A stretch of 64,000 nucleotides of DNA from Carposina sasakii (lineage: Eukaryota; Arthropoda; Insecta; Lepidoptera; Carposinidae): positions 9,466,716 to 9,530,715 of the forward strand of contig CP053163.1 in the NCBI GenBank assembly GCA_014607495.2, given 5' to 3'. The notes under the pieces were generated by a model. It saw only the letters and a program-made list of their open reading frames with translations, made no database searches and was not told the origin of the DNA. The translations under genes were made by a program, and so were the position numbers. This document shows, one piece after another, positions 23,692 through 34,920 of this stretch; the stretch's first letter is position 1; every line of letters starts with the position of its first letter.

Positions 23692-23845
23692 TGGTCGATA
23701 GAGCTGAAAAGTTTCAGAGTGGCTACTACACGCGCAAGCGCATCGTGGAATGGCCACTCGTAAGATGGACGGAAATGTATCTGCTGAATGCAGGTCGCAG
23801 TGGAGGTTGTTGGGGGATGCATATGTTCAGTGGACTTAGTGGTTA
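23692..23845 (+). mobile_element. RTE-like LINE 3' end (family L), decayed
   Basis: Order of blocks as in ORF2 end: GATGGTCGATAGAG, CGTAAGATGGACGGA and CAGTGGAGGTTGTTGGGGGA. Several frameshifts. Confidence 0.65.
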
Positions 23846-25104
23846 AAATAATCATCACGTGTCTTTTTAAAATTTCAGTATCCTAAAATTCTTCCAATTT
23901 AAATCTTAGTCGACTCTTACGAGTATGTCATACATGAAAGCAGATGCATATTATATATTGTAGTGATAATCAAACACCATATAATTAATTAGCCAAAAGT
24001 CAGTACCTAAAAAGCTAAACAAATTAAACTCCTTACAAGGTTATAATCGCGTTTCGCGTTATATTAATTAATATTCTGGTCGGGCATTGTTTGGCGCCGT
24101 GACGCAGGGCTGGATGATTGATTAGTGCACGCGGTACGTGCGCTAACGAGCTACTGTCTTGTCTTGTTAACCGACTCATTTTTACACCAAGGTAAGATGG
24201 TCTCGTAAAAGGTATTCTTATGATTTCTTATGCTATGAGCGATTTTGGAACTTTGGGCGCCATTTGATGCAGGCCTGAACGACAATTGCGCTAAATGACA
24301 ACGTTTTACCCTTTCAACGGAACGTTTTTGGTTATGGTTTAGTTTTGGTTTAGTTATCTCTATTTAACAGCGGCTCATACATTTTCAAACCTCTCCTTGT
24401 CCTTCATATTATTAGAGTTAGCTGCACTTTTGGAAACTATCGCCAAAATGGCTGATTCAGTGTTTGGTAGGTAGGACTCTCTTCTGATCAGAATGGTCCA
24501 AGCCTGAGCGCATGCGGTCCATCAGCACCAGTAGCATGCCGTCCACGACTCATCTATGTCGCGCTTTTTGTGGCGCCTAAATGTCAGAATTCGCGACAAA
24601 ATGACGTTTCACACTTCAAGCTGACATTGAAACCCGCATCGCGTCGCGCGCGACATATTACCCGCGGTTGCGAGCATGAGTTTAAAATCACGCGGGGTAT
24701 TATTGCTAATTTTGACGTTTCGTGTGACTGTATATCAATTCAATTACCGATTCAGTGTTGAACGTAACAAAGTTCATTTTACTTTCGCAATGGTAGCACT
24801 ACTTCTACGAGTTGTCCAAAAGATGAGTCGCGCGCGGGTTCCGAATCACTGTCATTGCCATGCTCGCATTTGGTGACCGGTGCTGGTGACTTGATATCGC
24901 CGCGCAAAGACGGGTTATAGTTTCCAAAAATGAACAATAACTTACGAGGCTGAATCCATATGGGCTTTACCTATGTGAGCAGTACAAAAACTGACAAAAT
25001 TCGTTAGCTGGTTCAGGAGCTATAGGTGATGTTGTCAAAAGCGTGACATGAAGTGTGCATAACGTTATGGTGTACACGGCTGTGTTCCTAACATGGGGCA
25101 GCCA
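23846..25104. other. No recognised gene
   Basis: Frames at 24570-24761 and 24676-24876 overlap each other and lack motifs. The region is less AT-rich with several CGCG words. 25070-25100 (CACGGCTGTGTTCC) belongs to repeat Q. Confidence 0.4.
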
Positions 25105-25210
25105 GAACTGTATTATCATGCATTATCATGTGGTTCCATCGGCCATTCGTGCTCTGCCTACCCCGTAAGGGATGAAGACGTGATTATATGTATGTATATA
25201 TGTATCATGG
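25105..25210 (+). repeat. R4 3' end with (TATG)n tail
   Basis: GTGGTTCCATCGGCCATTCG, CTCTGCCTACCCCGTAAGGG and GTGATTATATGTATGTATAT are in the R4 order. Confidence 0.7.
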
Positions 25211-25255
25211 AGCCCGGATATAATTTATCTACGTATTTATATAATTATGTCGCGT

Positions 25256-25495
25256 CTTCAGCCTATCGCAGTCCACTGCTGGACATAGGCCTCCCCCAGA
25301 GCACGCCACAAGGTTACTGCCATGGGGGGTTTTGCCCATAGTCACCACGCTGGGCAGGCGGATTGGTGACCGCAGACTATGTTGTCAATACGGGAGGCGC
25401 TGCTGCCCACCTCCCGGAAATTCTTAATCACGTCGTACGATACCCACGGGCAGACATGGGGTGGTACGAATTCTACTCTGCCGGCACCACGCAAA
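25256..25495 (-). mobile_element. SINE-T, copy 5
   Basis: Complement of the SINE from TCTTCAGCCTATCGCAGTCC to CTGCCGGCACCACGC. Small deletion in the GTGTGATTTT region. Directly abuts the J1 repeat. Confidence 0.85.
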
Positions 25496-25616
25496 ACTAT
25501 ACAACAGGCATAAACCTACACTAAGCATAGGGAGCGACGATACAAACTAATGCCCGTTAGTTGGCAGTTCCTTTGACGTAAAAAGCATTAGCAAAATCAT
25601 AATCGCGCTGCAGTTT
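25493..25616 (+). repeat. 124-bp repeat J, copy 1
   Basis: From AAAACTATACAACAGGC to CGCGCTGCAGTTT. Nearly identical to 28499-28625: about three substitutions and one 3-base indel. High identity implies a recent copy or an active, unclassified repeat. Confidence 0.8.
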
Positions 25617-25624
25617 ATAATTAC

Positions 25625-25715
25625 GTGCCGTTGTTTGTTACCCTTCGATACAAAGACCTTAGGGATTTTAGTGCGGGACCAGGTAAATGTGTTGTAAAAT
25701 ATGTACTTAAATATT
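25625..25715 (+). mobile_element. SINE-1 3' fragment
   Basis: GACCTTAGGGATTTTAGTG then GTAAATGTGTTGTAAAATA, the 3' half of SINE-1. Confidence 0.65.
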
Positions 25716-27244
25716 TATTCATTCCGTAACGCTATCGTCACATTGCCAAATGTCGTAGAATCTGCTTGCAGTGGAAAGTAAAAAAGTTCGTGTGCCTATA
25801 AGAGTAACCCACATTACAAAACACAATGTCAAAAGGATCACCTTATTTAGTTAATTGGAAAACAAATTGAGTTGTACACATTTTAATAACATGAAATCGA
25901 TACCTATTAACGCTAAATCCAATGAATGTTTCTATACATTTCTAGGACAAAATGTCTGCGTCGGCAATTAGAAAACAAGATGTACTGATTAAGTTAATCC
26001 TGGGAGTTAGGTCAATGTGACTTTGTACATTCGGTACACATACATTTATAGGTATTTGCCCGGGAAAATTGTATTCGTATAAAGGTGAATATACGAGGCA
26101 TATTAAATAGCACGTGGTATTACTAAACCGCTGAACATTTTGAATAATTACTTGCTAAAGTTCGTAGGTGGTCAGTTTATTTATATTATCACTGATAATA
26201 GAGACCTGAAATTGAGGGTAATGTTCTTAATATGACGTAGGCATCCGTGAGAAAGATTTTTTTTAAATTCCCACTAGTAGGAAATTAGCGAGATTTGTAA
26301 AGTTTCTGCAGACGAGGTTACCACGTGCTTAGTCCAATAGCAAGAATAAAATATTAAAATGATTAATCTTAACTAAATACCATATAGAAACATGTAATAT
26401 TCGATCGGCATACTTAATACTGCTCTAAATACTAAGCGACACGATTAATAGGATTAGGTACGTTTCGTATATTATGCGAACGTAAGTCCTTTCGCTCGAA
26501 TGAAAACGCTTAGCTGTCGATTGCAGCCACTTGAACTAAACGAAGTTTACAATATTACCCTATTCAATTTATTAGGTTATCCTATACGCTAATATTATTT
26601 ATAGTATACGGTGCTAACGGGGCCCGCTATTTTTCATCCGAGTAATATTTTTAATTTTTATTACTTCTCGGTCTTAGAATAATGATTCGTCAGAGCGGAG
26701 CGAAGATCAATCATCGATCTAAGTTCTCGGTCCTGAATTGTGGCGGATTCTTGATGATGACGACTAAAGCGTCTACTATAGGTAGGTAGGTATATGTATA
26801 ATCTTCTAAGCTAAATTTATTGTTCAGTAGTCAAGTAGTTTACCAGAATATTACCTATATGACACTCTGACTCTCACAGGGTCCGGAGAAGTTATTTACC
26901 GAACCATTTGATCGAAACAAAATGTGAAAACCAAACACAGAAAAGAAATGCTATTTAGAGAAGGACGGCACCCCGTTGCGTTGTTAATAAGATGGTATTT
27001 TAACTCGGTGTAGGACGTGCAGGGAATGGATATGAAACACCGCGATTGTGTAACACAATATGATAAATCTTTATAGCAGTTAATACTTATTGGCAAAGTT
27101 GGAGAGACGTCTTACAGCGTGGTTATTCATTCGAATGTAACTATAGCTTTATTTAATTTTAGAGGTAATCCTGGCTTTGAAGCATCATGAGAGGATCCAC
27201 CGAAATTCCCACGGGAACTAGCAAGACGGGTATTCTAAAGTATA
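25716..27244. other. No recognised gene; mostly unique sequence
   Basis: I found no copy of this segment elsewhere in the window and no convincing frame. It is the longest repeat-poor stretch on the left half. Confidence 0.4.
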
Positions 27245-27624
27245 CAGGATGATTTTTGGTCGTCAACGTTCCCGAAAACTACGGAATCTCCTCATCATCA
27301 CGATCATTTTTGTCCATGGAAGCATACCTGGGAAGTGTCTGGTTTCCAAAATATTAGGGTCCAAAGTTGAGTAAATAGACTGCGTTTTTCTGCATAAATG
27401 CACATAGACGCGCGTAGCAGGATTTTTTCACGAAAAATAATTAATATCTTTCTATAAAAAAACTAACATAAACACTAGACACTATAAATTTCGCACGATC
27501 AAGGAATTAAATTTAAAAAAAAAAAAAAAAATTTTTTCCCAGCATTTTTTTTGCCATAAACTTACTTTATTTCATGTATAGAATACGTACCCTTCGTTAA
27601 AGGTGACCACAAAAAAACACCCTG
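27245..27624 (+). mobile_element. MITE A, copy 5, followed by (TA)n
   Basis: CAGGATGATTTTTGGTCG to AAAAACACCCTG. The right TA target is extended into a (TA)n microsatellite at 27625-27645. Directly after it, 27647-27671 (GGGCGTCCACTAG) is the 3' terminus of a Helitron-like element. Confidence 0.88.
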
Positions 27625-27671
27625 TATATATATATATATATATATGACGAAATCATGGGCGTCCACTAGGT

Positions 27672-28010
27672 ACCTACTAATATTATATTGACCAAGAAGA
27701 GTAAGTACGTCTAGTTTCGAAATATTTATTTTATTTCTATCTCATAACGTGACCGGCGTGGGTGGGTCAATATGAATAATAAGTTGTTTCTTTTGACCCC
27801 GTATTGGAATGGTACAACATTTTATATTAAACCGATATCACGTTTGTAATACAGTTATTCAGGTTATTTCCGAGAATCATTATTTAGTAAAGTTAACAAT
27901 ACCGTTCAATGAAATTGGGGGTTCGTTATAAGATTATATTATTTGTGGAGTATGTGAAGAGGATTTTAATTATGTATTATACTTAATTTTTAACACAATT
28001 TTGTCGAATA
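27672..28010. other. No recognised gene
   Basis: Nothing beyond AT-rich DNA. The right end supplies the 13-bp target of the next element. Confidence 0.4.
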
Positions 28011-28023
28011 AATTGTGATTATT

Positions 28024-28294
28024 ATTATGAGAGTTTCATAATAATTAGTGGTTTACTAATTTACTAATTTCTATAATCCTGAGGATGCCACGGTTGTTGG
28101 CGAAACATATGTAGATTATTTATCTAGTTTCTGATTTCGGAATAGTGCAATGTATCGCCTTGCATGCTAGGTGCTCGGGTCTGGTTTCTCGTGGCGATTG
28201 TAGTTAGTGCAAGTGCCTGTTTTCGCAGTTATGAGTTATCAGATCCGAGGGTCAGTGGAGGGTGTAGGGCCCTGTGGTGGGCGCACCCTTAGTG
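28024..28294 (+). mobile_element. Hammerhead-bearing retroelement (family P), copy 2, 5'-truncated
   Basis: Perfect 13-bp duplication AATTGTGATTATT at 28011-28023 and 28295-28307. Unlike copy 1 it has no leader and no inverted 5' arm: it starts inside the spacer, then has the hammerhead, the body (GCATGCTAGGTGCTCGG) and the fixed 3' end GTGGGCGCACCCTTAGTG. Truncation only at the 5' side is the mark of target-primed reverse transcription. Confidence 0.78.
28073..28119 (+). ncRNA. Hammerhead ribozyme-like motif (type I)
   Basis: AUAAUC-CUGAGGA, then U, then GCCA/UGGC around a 7-nt loop, GAAA, ACA-UA-UGU, with predicted cleavage after A28113 (GUA), then GAUUAU closing stem I with six pairs. Same sequence as in copy 1 although the elements stand in opposite orientation. 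Confidence 0.72.
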
Positions 28295-28498
28295 AATTGT
28301 GATTATTTGTCAAAAACGGGTCATTACTTAGGACAGTGCTTGTAAAGGAATCGAAATATATGTTCGTAATATCTTTAAAAGCAAGCGGCTTGCCACGTGA
28401 GACTTAATAGGCTAGCTGGTGAAAATAGGTAGTGTAATTTGCACACTTTTGCCCAACCTCTGGAGGATGGTGGGCATAATTATAATATGTATGATTAC

Positions 28499-28625
28499 AA
28501 AACTATACAACAACAGGCATAAACCTACACTAAGCATAGGGAGCGACGATACAAACTAATGCCCGTTAGTTGGCAGTTCCTTTGACGTAGAAAGCATCAG
28601 CAAAATCAGAATCGCGCTGCAGTTT
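28499..28625 (+). repeat. 124-bp repeat J, copy 2
   Basis: See 25493-25616. It has CAACAACAGGC where copy 1 has CAACAGGC. Confidence 0.8.
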
Positions 28626-28628
28626 GCC

Positions 28629-28972
28629 CGCACGACACAAAAGCAAAATCATTTCTACAACCTAAGCCGCAAGGCTCACTTTAACGCAACTGGGAATCAG
28701 ATAAGCAGTACAAAGCGCACAAAGCACTGCATTGCTTCATTATATCTATGTCAACCAGGTGGACTGTATGCTGTTGTGATATGGGGCAAAGTAGCTTGGC
28801 TTGTGGGTCTAAAAGAATTTCATGCTTAGAGTAAAATGTCACATTGATACAGTTTTTGAACAGGGTTCCGCGGGGAAATGGTTGAAAAGGAAGTTGACCT
28901 GACATTGATTTGCTCAGAATGAACATGTGACAGTTCTGGCTACCCCATTCTGGGAACACAGCCGTGTATATA
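28629..28972. other. No recognised gene; ends in repeat Q piece
   Basis: The minus frame 28681-28959 is open for 92 codons but shows no domain. 28930-28968 (TTCTGGCTACCCCATTCTGG, then GAACACAGCC) matches repeat Q. Confidence 0.4.
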
Positions 28973-29393
28973 CAGGGTGTTTTTGGTTGTCAACGTTCCC
29001 GAACACTACGGAATCTCCTCATTATTATAATAATTTTTCTCCATGGAAGCATACCTGGGAAGTGTTTGGTTCCCAAGATATTAGGATCCAAAGTTGAATA
29101 AACAGACTGCATTTTTCTGCATAAATTCCTATGTGCGTAAATAAATCTTGCTATCGTGACAAATTCACGCACGTAGCTAGATTTTTTTTACGTGAAATAA
29201 TTAATATCTGTCTTTAAAAACACTAACATTAACACTGGACACAATAAATTTCGCCCGATTAAATAATAAACATTTTTTATTCTAAATAATTTACATTGTT
29301 TCCCAGCATTTTTTTTTTTTGCATAAACTTACTCTATTATCGATGTATAGAGTACGTGCCATTCGTTAAGGGTGGCAACGAAAAAACACCCTG
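28973..29393 (+). mobile_element. MITE A, copy 6 (diverged)
   Basis: CAGGGTGTTTTTGGTTGTC to GAAAAAACACCCTG, TA flanks. Carries an extra ~40 bp near 29125-29165 (a partial repeat of the GTGACAAATTCACG area). Confidence 0.82.
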
Positions 29394-29569
29394 TATATGT
29401 ATGTATAAGTAACAACCTAACAACTATTGAACTGAAAACCACGATTGCAAAGTGAAAGCAAAACATTTTTTTTCTAGAAAATTAAGTAACTCCTCTTTTT
29501 CACACGGCACAAAATTCGTGGAAGTAATGCGCATAGTATTTTGCAATTGCTGTGAATAAGTTTTAAAGT

Positions 29570-29800
29570 CTCATCATCATCTTCCTGCCCTTATCCCTTA
29601 TGGGGTCGGTGCAAGATGGTTTCTATTCAAACTCACATTGTCAAAGATTTGGCATTTGTTTTTACGGCCGGCTGTCTGCCTAACGCCAACCCTCCTCGGG
29701 TATAGCTAAGTGACAATTTTAGAAAATCCGTACATGAAAATAAATTCAGTGTTACAAGCCTGTCACTGAGGTCGAACCCACGCCTTTCGATTGAATTTTT
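29570..29800 (-). repeat. Repeat K followed by a SINE-2 fragment
   Basis: 29575-29700 (CTTCCTGCCCTTATCCCTTA, GGGGTCGG, ACGGCCGGCTGTCTGCC) is repeat K, also at 34350-34770. 29703-29795 is the inverse of SINE-2 (AGCTAAGTGACAATTTTA, then GAGGTCGAACCCACGCCTT). Confidence 0.6.
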
Positions 29801-30194
29801 AAATTTTATTATATTTATGTATTCCCGACCTATTTATCTAATTCCGACCTATATTATTTACAAGTAGTGGGTATATCTCTTACTTAAGGTCGGAGTTTCG
29901 CAATACGTCAAGCTAAAACTAGGCGACGGAAATTACGAATTTAAATTTAAATACAACGGCTCTATCGAATCATTCTATCGCGACCCTTCTCAGACCTGCG
30001 TCAATCAAAAACAAACTCAAGGGCAAAGAGAATCGGTTTTATTTCTTCTGTGAACAATGTGATTGAAAGGAGATAGAAGATAAATTGTCATTAATGATAC
30101 TGTATTTATAGGTAAATATAGGTACTTATATAGACATAAATACACGGTTGTATTTCCGAACTAGGGGAGCCAGAACTGCTTATTAATGTCATTA
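29801..30194. other. No recognised gene
   Basis: 30145-30185 (ACGGTTGTATTTCCGAAC) is a scrap of repeat Q. Otherwise no signal. Confidence 0.35.
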
Positions 30195-30437
30195 CCATAT
30201 TATAAACGCGAAAGTTTGTGAGTATGGATGGATGGATGGATGGTAGATGGATGTTTGTTACTCTTTCACGTGAAAATGGCTGGAGCGATTTTAATAAAAC
30301 TTGGTATGGAGTTAGCTGACACCCTGGATTAACACATAGGCTACTTTTTATCCCGGGGAAATATTTTTATCCCAGATAATTTCGACATATTGTATTTTCT
30401 GCAGTCTACGCGGACGAAGTCGCGAGCGTCAACAAGT
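30195..30437 (+). mobile_element. Helitron-like non-autonomous element, decayed terminus
   Basis: Starts ATTATAAACGCGAAAGTTTG with a (GGAT)n patch at 30222-30243. It contains TTTTATCCCGGGGAAAT and ends CGCGAGCGTCAACAAG instead of the usual CCACTAG. Confidence 0.75.
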
Positions 30438-30934
30438 ATAATTTGAAAAGCGATGGAAAGGTAAAATTTTCATTAAAATTGCTTTACCCCATTGAGTCTT
30501 ATAGCATTCAAAACTCTTTTAAAATCGACCTTACTTCTGAGTAGTTTTCTTATCGAGTAAATGTTAAATATCTTTAGATTCTGTATTATATGTAATGTAT
30601 ATTTTTTCCGATTTTATTTATGATGATTTCTTCATAAGCAACTTAATCTGACAAAGGGCCCATAGTAAAATAATAATGTACTGAACCATCAAAACGATAA
30701 TTTGTTTTGGCACAAATTTTCCGAACAGTATCGAAAGTTCTGGAGCGCGGCCAAGTTTTAATGAACGCATTTGTAAACGTTTCACTCGCACGTTATTATA
30801 ATGAACACGGATCCGTGCGTTACGTTAAAAGAAACGACTGGCTGTTATGAAAACGACTGTTAAAAGTTTAATGCAATATATATAAACATGATATTTTACT
30901 AGACGTTTAAGAGTATTTTTTATGTCGAAAGAAA
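30438..30934. other. No recognised gene
   Basis: AT-rich with no open frame or repeat match noted. Confidence 0.35.
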
Positions 30935-31060
30935 GCACGTAAAACTGTTAGTCCTACGCCTGATCTCTCTCCGGTCGTGTCGGCTTTCCGTTCCATCAGT
31001 GCACCCGTGTTTGCGCATACACTTGTGCGCTATAATATCTTTTCTATCTCACCACCGTAT
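30935..31060 (+). mobile_element. SINE-2, 3' half
   Basis: AAAGCACGTAAAACTGTTAG, TGATCTCTCTCCGGTCGTGT and CACTTGTGCGCTATAATATC follow the order seen at 53880-54030. The tRNA-like head is absent. Confidence 0.75.
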
Positions 31061-31227
31061 TTCGAATGTATAAACTAATTTAAAACAGATTTAAGTTCGT
31101 GATTTATCCGAATCAGACTACATTATATCAGATTTTCCTGAGAAAATAAATCATTCTTTTTTCTTGATGTAAGAATCTAAAGTTATAACAGTATAATGTG
31201 GTACTGAGATTCACAGTATAATAAACA

Positions 31228-31546
31228 TGTCGGAACAGGGGGCTGAACATGAGCTGGATTCGACATCTTGGATGGCGAGAACAATAAATTGCACTTCCGA
31301 ACAAAGATGGTTTATTCCAAATTACAATACTTTATGATTAGAACGCGAAGATAGTTCGTAGGAGGTGTGCGCTTGACCGCTGCTCGAATAGGAATGAATC
31401 CAAGGTCCGCTGCGCACGCCCCGGGAACCCATCCAAGCGCGCCAAACCTGATAGGTGGAGCCACCGTTGTTGTTGCGCTGTCTTATCCGCTAGGGGCGCT
31501 TGCGTTCTGATAAATTGTGGGTCCATATTCATGACTTCCCCCGACA
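31228..31546 (-). mobile_element. Solo LTR (319 bp) of an LTR retrotransposon
   Basis: Ends are TGTCGG on the left and CCGACA on the right, flanked by a 4-bp duplication AACA (31224-31227, 31547-31550). On the minus strand it runs TGTCGGGGGAAGTCATGAAT to CTGTTCCGACA, with a polyadenylation signal AATAAA near its 3' third (inverse of TTTATT at 31311-31316). No primer site or coding body remains. A 4-bp target and TG...CA ends fit Ty3/Gypsy more than Copia or BEL (usually 5 bp). Confidence 0.75.
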
Positions 31547-31951
31547 AACATATATTATGTTATCTAAACTTTCGTGTACATATACCTATAATACCTACCT
31601 ATATACCTATATTCACGCATGCAATTCAGAAATTAAACGTTTTACTCTCTTGGGTCTAGCGTTAAAATAAGCTTCAAAAACCAAAGTTTTATAATAAAAC
31701 TGCATCCTTAAACAAGTAAAGTCGACAACAAAATTAGAACAACCTTTATACTAACTAGAGGCTCAGCTCTCAATCAGTGCGAGCAAAGTAAACTCGGATG
31801 CACACACTCCACAACAAAATTAACGGTGCATCGACGTCACAAATGCGCCGATCGACAGCAAAGCAAGCGCCATCGACGTCGATACGGGCGCTGTCAATTA
31901 CTATCGACGTGAAGCTGTTGAATAAAAGAGATGTGATTGTGATTTTTTTCT
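31547..31951. other. No recognised gene
   Basis: The plus/minus frames at 31770-32115 overlap the start of the next element and are not coding. CATCGACGTC words repeat at 31830-31910. Confidence 0.4.
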
Positions 31952-32276
31952 CTATTGAGGGATCGCCCGCCACCGGGCCCTATACCCTCCGCCGACCCTC
32001 GGATCTGCCTACTCATGATCACGAACACAAGACACTACAGTCGCAACGAGAAGCCAGATCCAAGCACCTAGCATGCATAAATAAATACATAGCTGCTAAT
32101 CCGAAAACCAATTAAAATTTTTTAATCGACATATGTTTCGCCAACACCCGTGGCATCATCAGGATTAGTTTTCCATGTTAGTTCTATGTTAGGTAGAGGG
32201 TATAGGGCCCGGTGGCGGGCGATCCCTCAATAGAGATTTGAACTTCCGAATAGTGACGCCTGATACAATTCAATAT
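31952..32276 (-). mobile_element. Hammerhead-bearing retroelement (family P), copy 3
   Basis: 3' end (on + at left) CTATTGAGGGATCGCCCGCC. At right, the leader TTTGAACTTCCGAATAGTG and CGCCTGATACAATTC. The inverted 5' arm is short (32197-32240). Flanks GTGATTTTTTTCT and GTGAATTTTTTTTT are a plausible but imperfect duplication. Belongs to a second subfamily together with copy 4. Confidence 0.7.
32123..32167 (-). ncRNA. Hammerhead ribozyme-like motif (type I)
   Basis: UAAUC-CUGAUGA, U, GCCA/UGGC with loop CGGGUGU, GAAA, ACA-UA-UGU, GUC as the cleavage triplet, GAUUA. Relative to copies 1 and 2 the variable core base changes (CUGAUGA for CUGAGGA) and the triplet is GUC, the commonest natural one, while all stems are kept. 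Confidence 0.72.
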
Positions 32277-33081
32277 GTGAATTTTTTTTTCGTGTGAACG
32301 TATTTGATGTAGAGATTATAAAACCGAGTCATAATTTAATTTAATGTATATTTTAAAAAAAAAAAAAAAACGAGCACAGGTTATAAATGCCACGTAATAT
32401 ATTGGATGGTGTAAATATTCGATCTCAGTGAGTAGTGTAGGCACCGAATTCATTTTATGTACGGATTTTAGTGTCGTTAAATTGATACTGTTGACTATAT
32501 CTCTGACGGCACGTGAAGCTATTTTCATTACGTGCATCTCTTACCTTTTTACTATTTTAATTTTAGTGGGTAAGTACTCAAAGTATATATCTTACACCGC
32601 TTAAACTTCTTGGGAACCACTGGATAACATTTTCTAGCACACTAAGCGACATCAATACGATTAAACAGTTACTAAGCACTAAGTAATTAAGCAGTTACGA
32701 TTAAGCAGCTCCATTTTGTATCTGACTACGTGATACAGTCGCTGTCAATTACTACAACACTACTCCCTCCATGACTTTGATGAGCGCGTTTTCACGAGAC
32801 TTTGTGTGCGATAATCAACCGTATACACATTGTGTAGGGTCGGTTATACAGTACGGCGGGTAGGTACAGTTCGGTGCACAATTAGAGAGACAAAACAATG
32901 GATAATTTTGCAGTTTATGCATCAATTGAATGGACAGATGTGTTGTGAGTGACGTTTCGATCGCGCTGACGTCAATTGTTTGTAATGGCGGAAATAATTG
33001 CCAGTGGTGAAAGATAACAGTACGAATGTAGCTGTAGATGTCGGTGAACAAGCCCGTATGGTTTCTAAATCTTTGCTTTTA
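32277..33081. other. No recognised gene
   Basis: Long A-run at 32354-32370. 32430-32480 (GAATTCATTTTATGTACGG) is a SINE-2 scrap. No exon-like signal. Confidence 0.4.
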
Positions 33082-33300
33082 CATCATCATCATCATCATT
33101 TCAGTCCTGGGAAGTCCACTGCTGGACACACCGACCGGTCGAAAGCAGCCTGCATCAAACCGACGCCAGCGACCTTGGCTAGGTCGTCCGTCCATCTCGC
33201 GGGTGGCCTTCCCACGCTGCGTTTGCCAGTACGTGGTATCCACTCTAGAACTTTCCGGCTCTATCGGCCATCAGTTCTTCGAGCTATGCGCATCAGACAT
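33082..33300 (-). mobile_element. RTE-like LINE 3' end (family L), internally deleted
   Basis: (ATC)n tail complement, then inverse of GGAAGGCCACCCGCGAG-type coding. The GCCTCCCCCAACAACC segment is missing between GGACA and CCGACCGG. The plus-strand frames at 32998-33327 are shadows of it. Confidence 0.75.
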
Positions 33301-34349
33301 CATAATTTAATCATACCTTCAGAGTAATCTTATTTAGTAATCTAGAAATTTCTACTCCAAAATAACTCAACTACTGTTAAATCCAGCAATTTTAGAGCTT
33401 ATTTTAACTAAGTACGAGCTAATGCTTATTACGTATGTTTACGTATAGCTCCAAACAACGTTGACATTACAATTTAATGCCACGACCACAATACGCCTCT
33501 GAAATGTGTCACTTGAACGCAAGTGTGTTCTGTGCCTTACAGATTGAGAACACGCAATTGATGAATATCAAAGAAGAGGTGCTATATTTATTCTAGACCT
33601 AGGAAATCTAGACTATACAGCGCAGTATGAAACGATCACAGGTTTACGCCTTCTACCATAGTCTACCCTTCTGCAACCGCGATACTATGGTCAATTTTGA
33701 CCGTCACACGTAAAAACCTAAACGTAAAATTGGCCCTACCTGTTCCTTTCTCTCGCAGTTATTTGTCTTAGTAATGGAGAGGGATAGACCTGGGGCTCTA
33801 CTCTGAAATGCCGCTTTCGAATCTTTCGGTCCGACCGAAGCCCGACCGAATCGAAGCCTTTGACAGCCTTTGACCCTACTACGAAATTGCTTCGGATTCA
33901 TTCATCTGAGTTCACAACTCATTCGGAACCATAGAGAATAATTCACATTGACTAATATTATAAGTTTTCTATTATCTAGCCTTATACCTGTCAAATAGAG
34001 TTCGATCGGACCGAATGAAAAAACGGCGCGACTGATCCGATCGAAGGAAGTTCGTAGTAGGAAACACCTCGATATTCGGCCGATACTTCGTTTATCGTCA
34101 CTTCAGAGTAGACCTCCTGATTAAGTTAACGTTTAAGTGCGACGGTCAGAATCGCCCATTTTGCTGTCTATGAGCATTCGCTGTAAGGCCAGATCCTTGT
34201 TATTCTTACTTCATGTTACATGACGCATGCATGCAATGTGTAATTTAGTCTACAGTAATTAAGATTGTAGTTATAATAATAATAGTTTGGTTTATGACAC
34301 TGTGTAAAATGTAAGATTACTTAATGTAAGGTCGTTTTATAAGTCATGT
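33301..34349. other. No recognised gene
   Basis: 33830-34090 contains several CGGTCCGACCGAA / TCGGACCGAATG strings that are partly inverted with each other, perhaps an old palindromic element. No domain in the 65-residue frame at 33704-33901. Confidence 0.4.
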
Positions 34350-34770
34350 AATCATCATCTTCCTGCACTCATCTCATTATTTATATCATCATCATCAGCC
34401 TATTGCAGTCCACTGCTGGACGTAGGCCTCCCCGAGGGCACGCCACAAGACTGCCATGGGGGTATTTGCCCATAGTCATCACGCTGGGCAGGCGGGTTGA
34501 TGACCGCATTTTGTATTTTGGACTATGTTGTCAACACGGGAGACGCTGCTGACCATCTACCAGAAACCCTTAATCGCCTCGTACGATACCCATGGGCAGA
34601 CACGGGGTGGTACGAATCCTACTCTGCTGGCACCACGCGGCACGCGGCCATTATTTATATGGTCGGCGTAATATAGTTTCTTTCGAAATTCATATTGCCA
34701 AAGACTTGGCTTTTTTTTCACCCGGTCTGTGATTGGGATCGAACCCATGCCTTTCGACTGAAAGACTCAA
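34350..34770 (-). repeat. Repeat K split by a SINE-T insertion
   Basis: The left piece 34355-34386 and the right piece 34649-34765 are the two halves of the repeat seen intact at 29570-29700. The right piece goes on to a SINE-2-like string (GGGATCGAACCCATGCC). Confidence 0.65.
34387..34648 (-). mobile_element. SINE-T, copy 6, with 12-bp target duplication
   Basis: CATTATTTATAT lies at 34375-34386 and 34649-34660. Between them is the full SINE: (ATC)n tail complement to GGCACCACGCGGCACGCGGC. This fixes the 5' end of the family. Confidence 0.9.
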
Positions 34771-34920
34771 AAGTAGTCATTTTGGTCGATTCTGACAGTC
34801 ACTTAAACGTAAACTTAATCTTACGAGTAGTCATAATATAAATGGCGATATTTGTATCTTTTTCACAATTACAAAGGTTAACAGATTTCAATGAAATTGA
34901 TATAAACAACGTATGATTGA

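Noticed and set aside
27625..27645. (TA)n run as a regulatory site
   Set aside because: It extends the TA target next to a MITE; an ordinary microsatellite.
32998..33327. Plus-strand frames with poly-histidine
   Set aside because: The histidines are the (CAT)n complement of a LINE tail; the coding strand is the minus strand.
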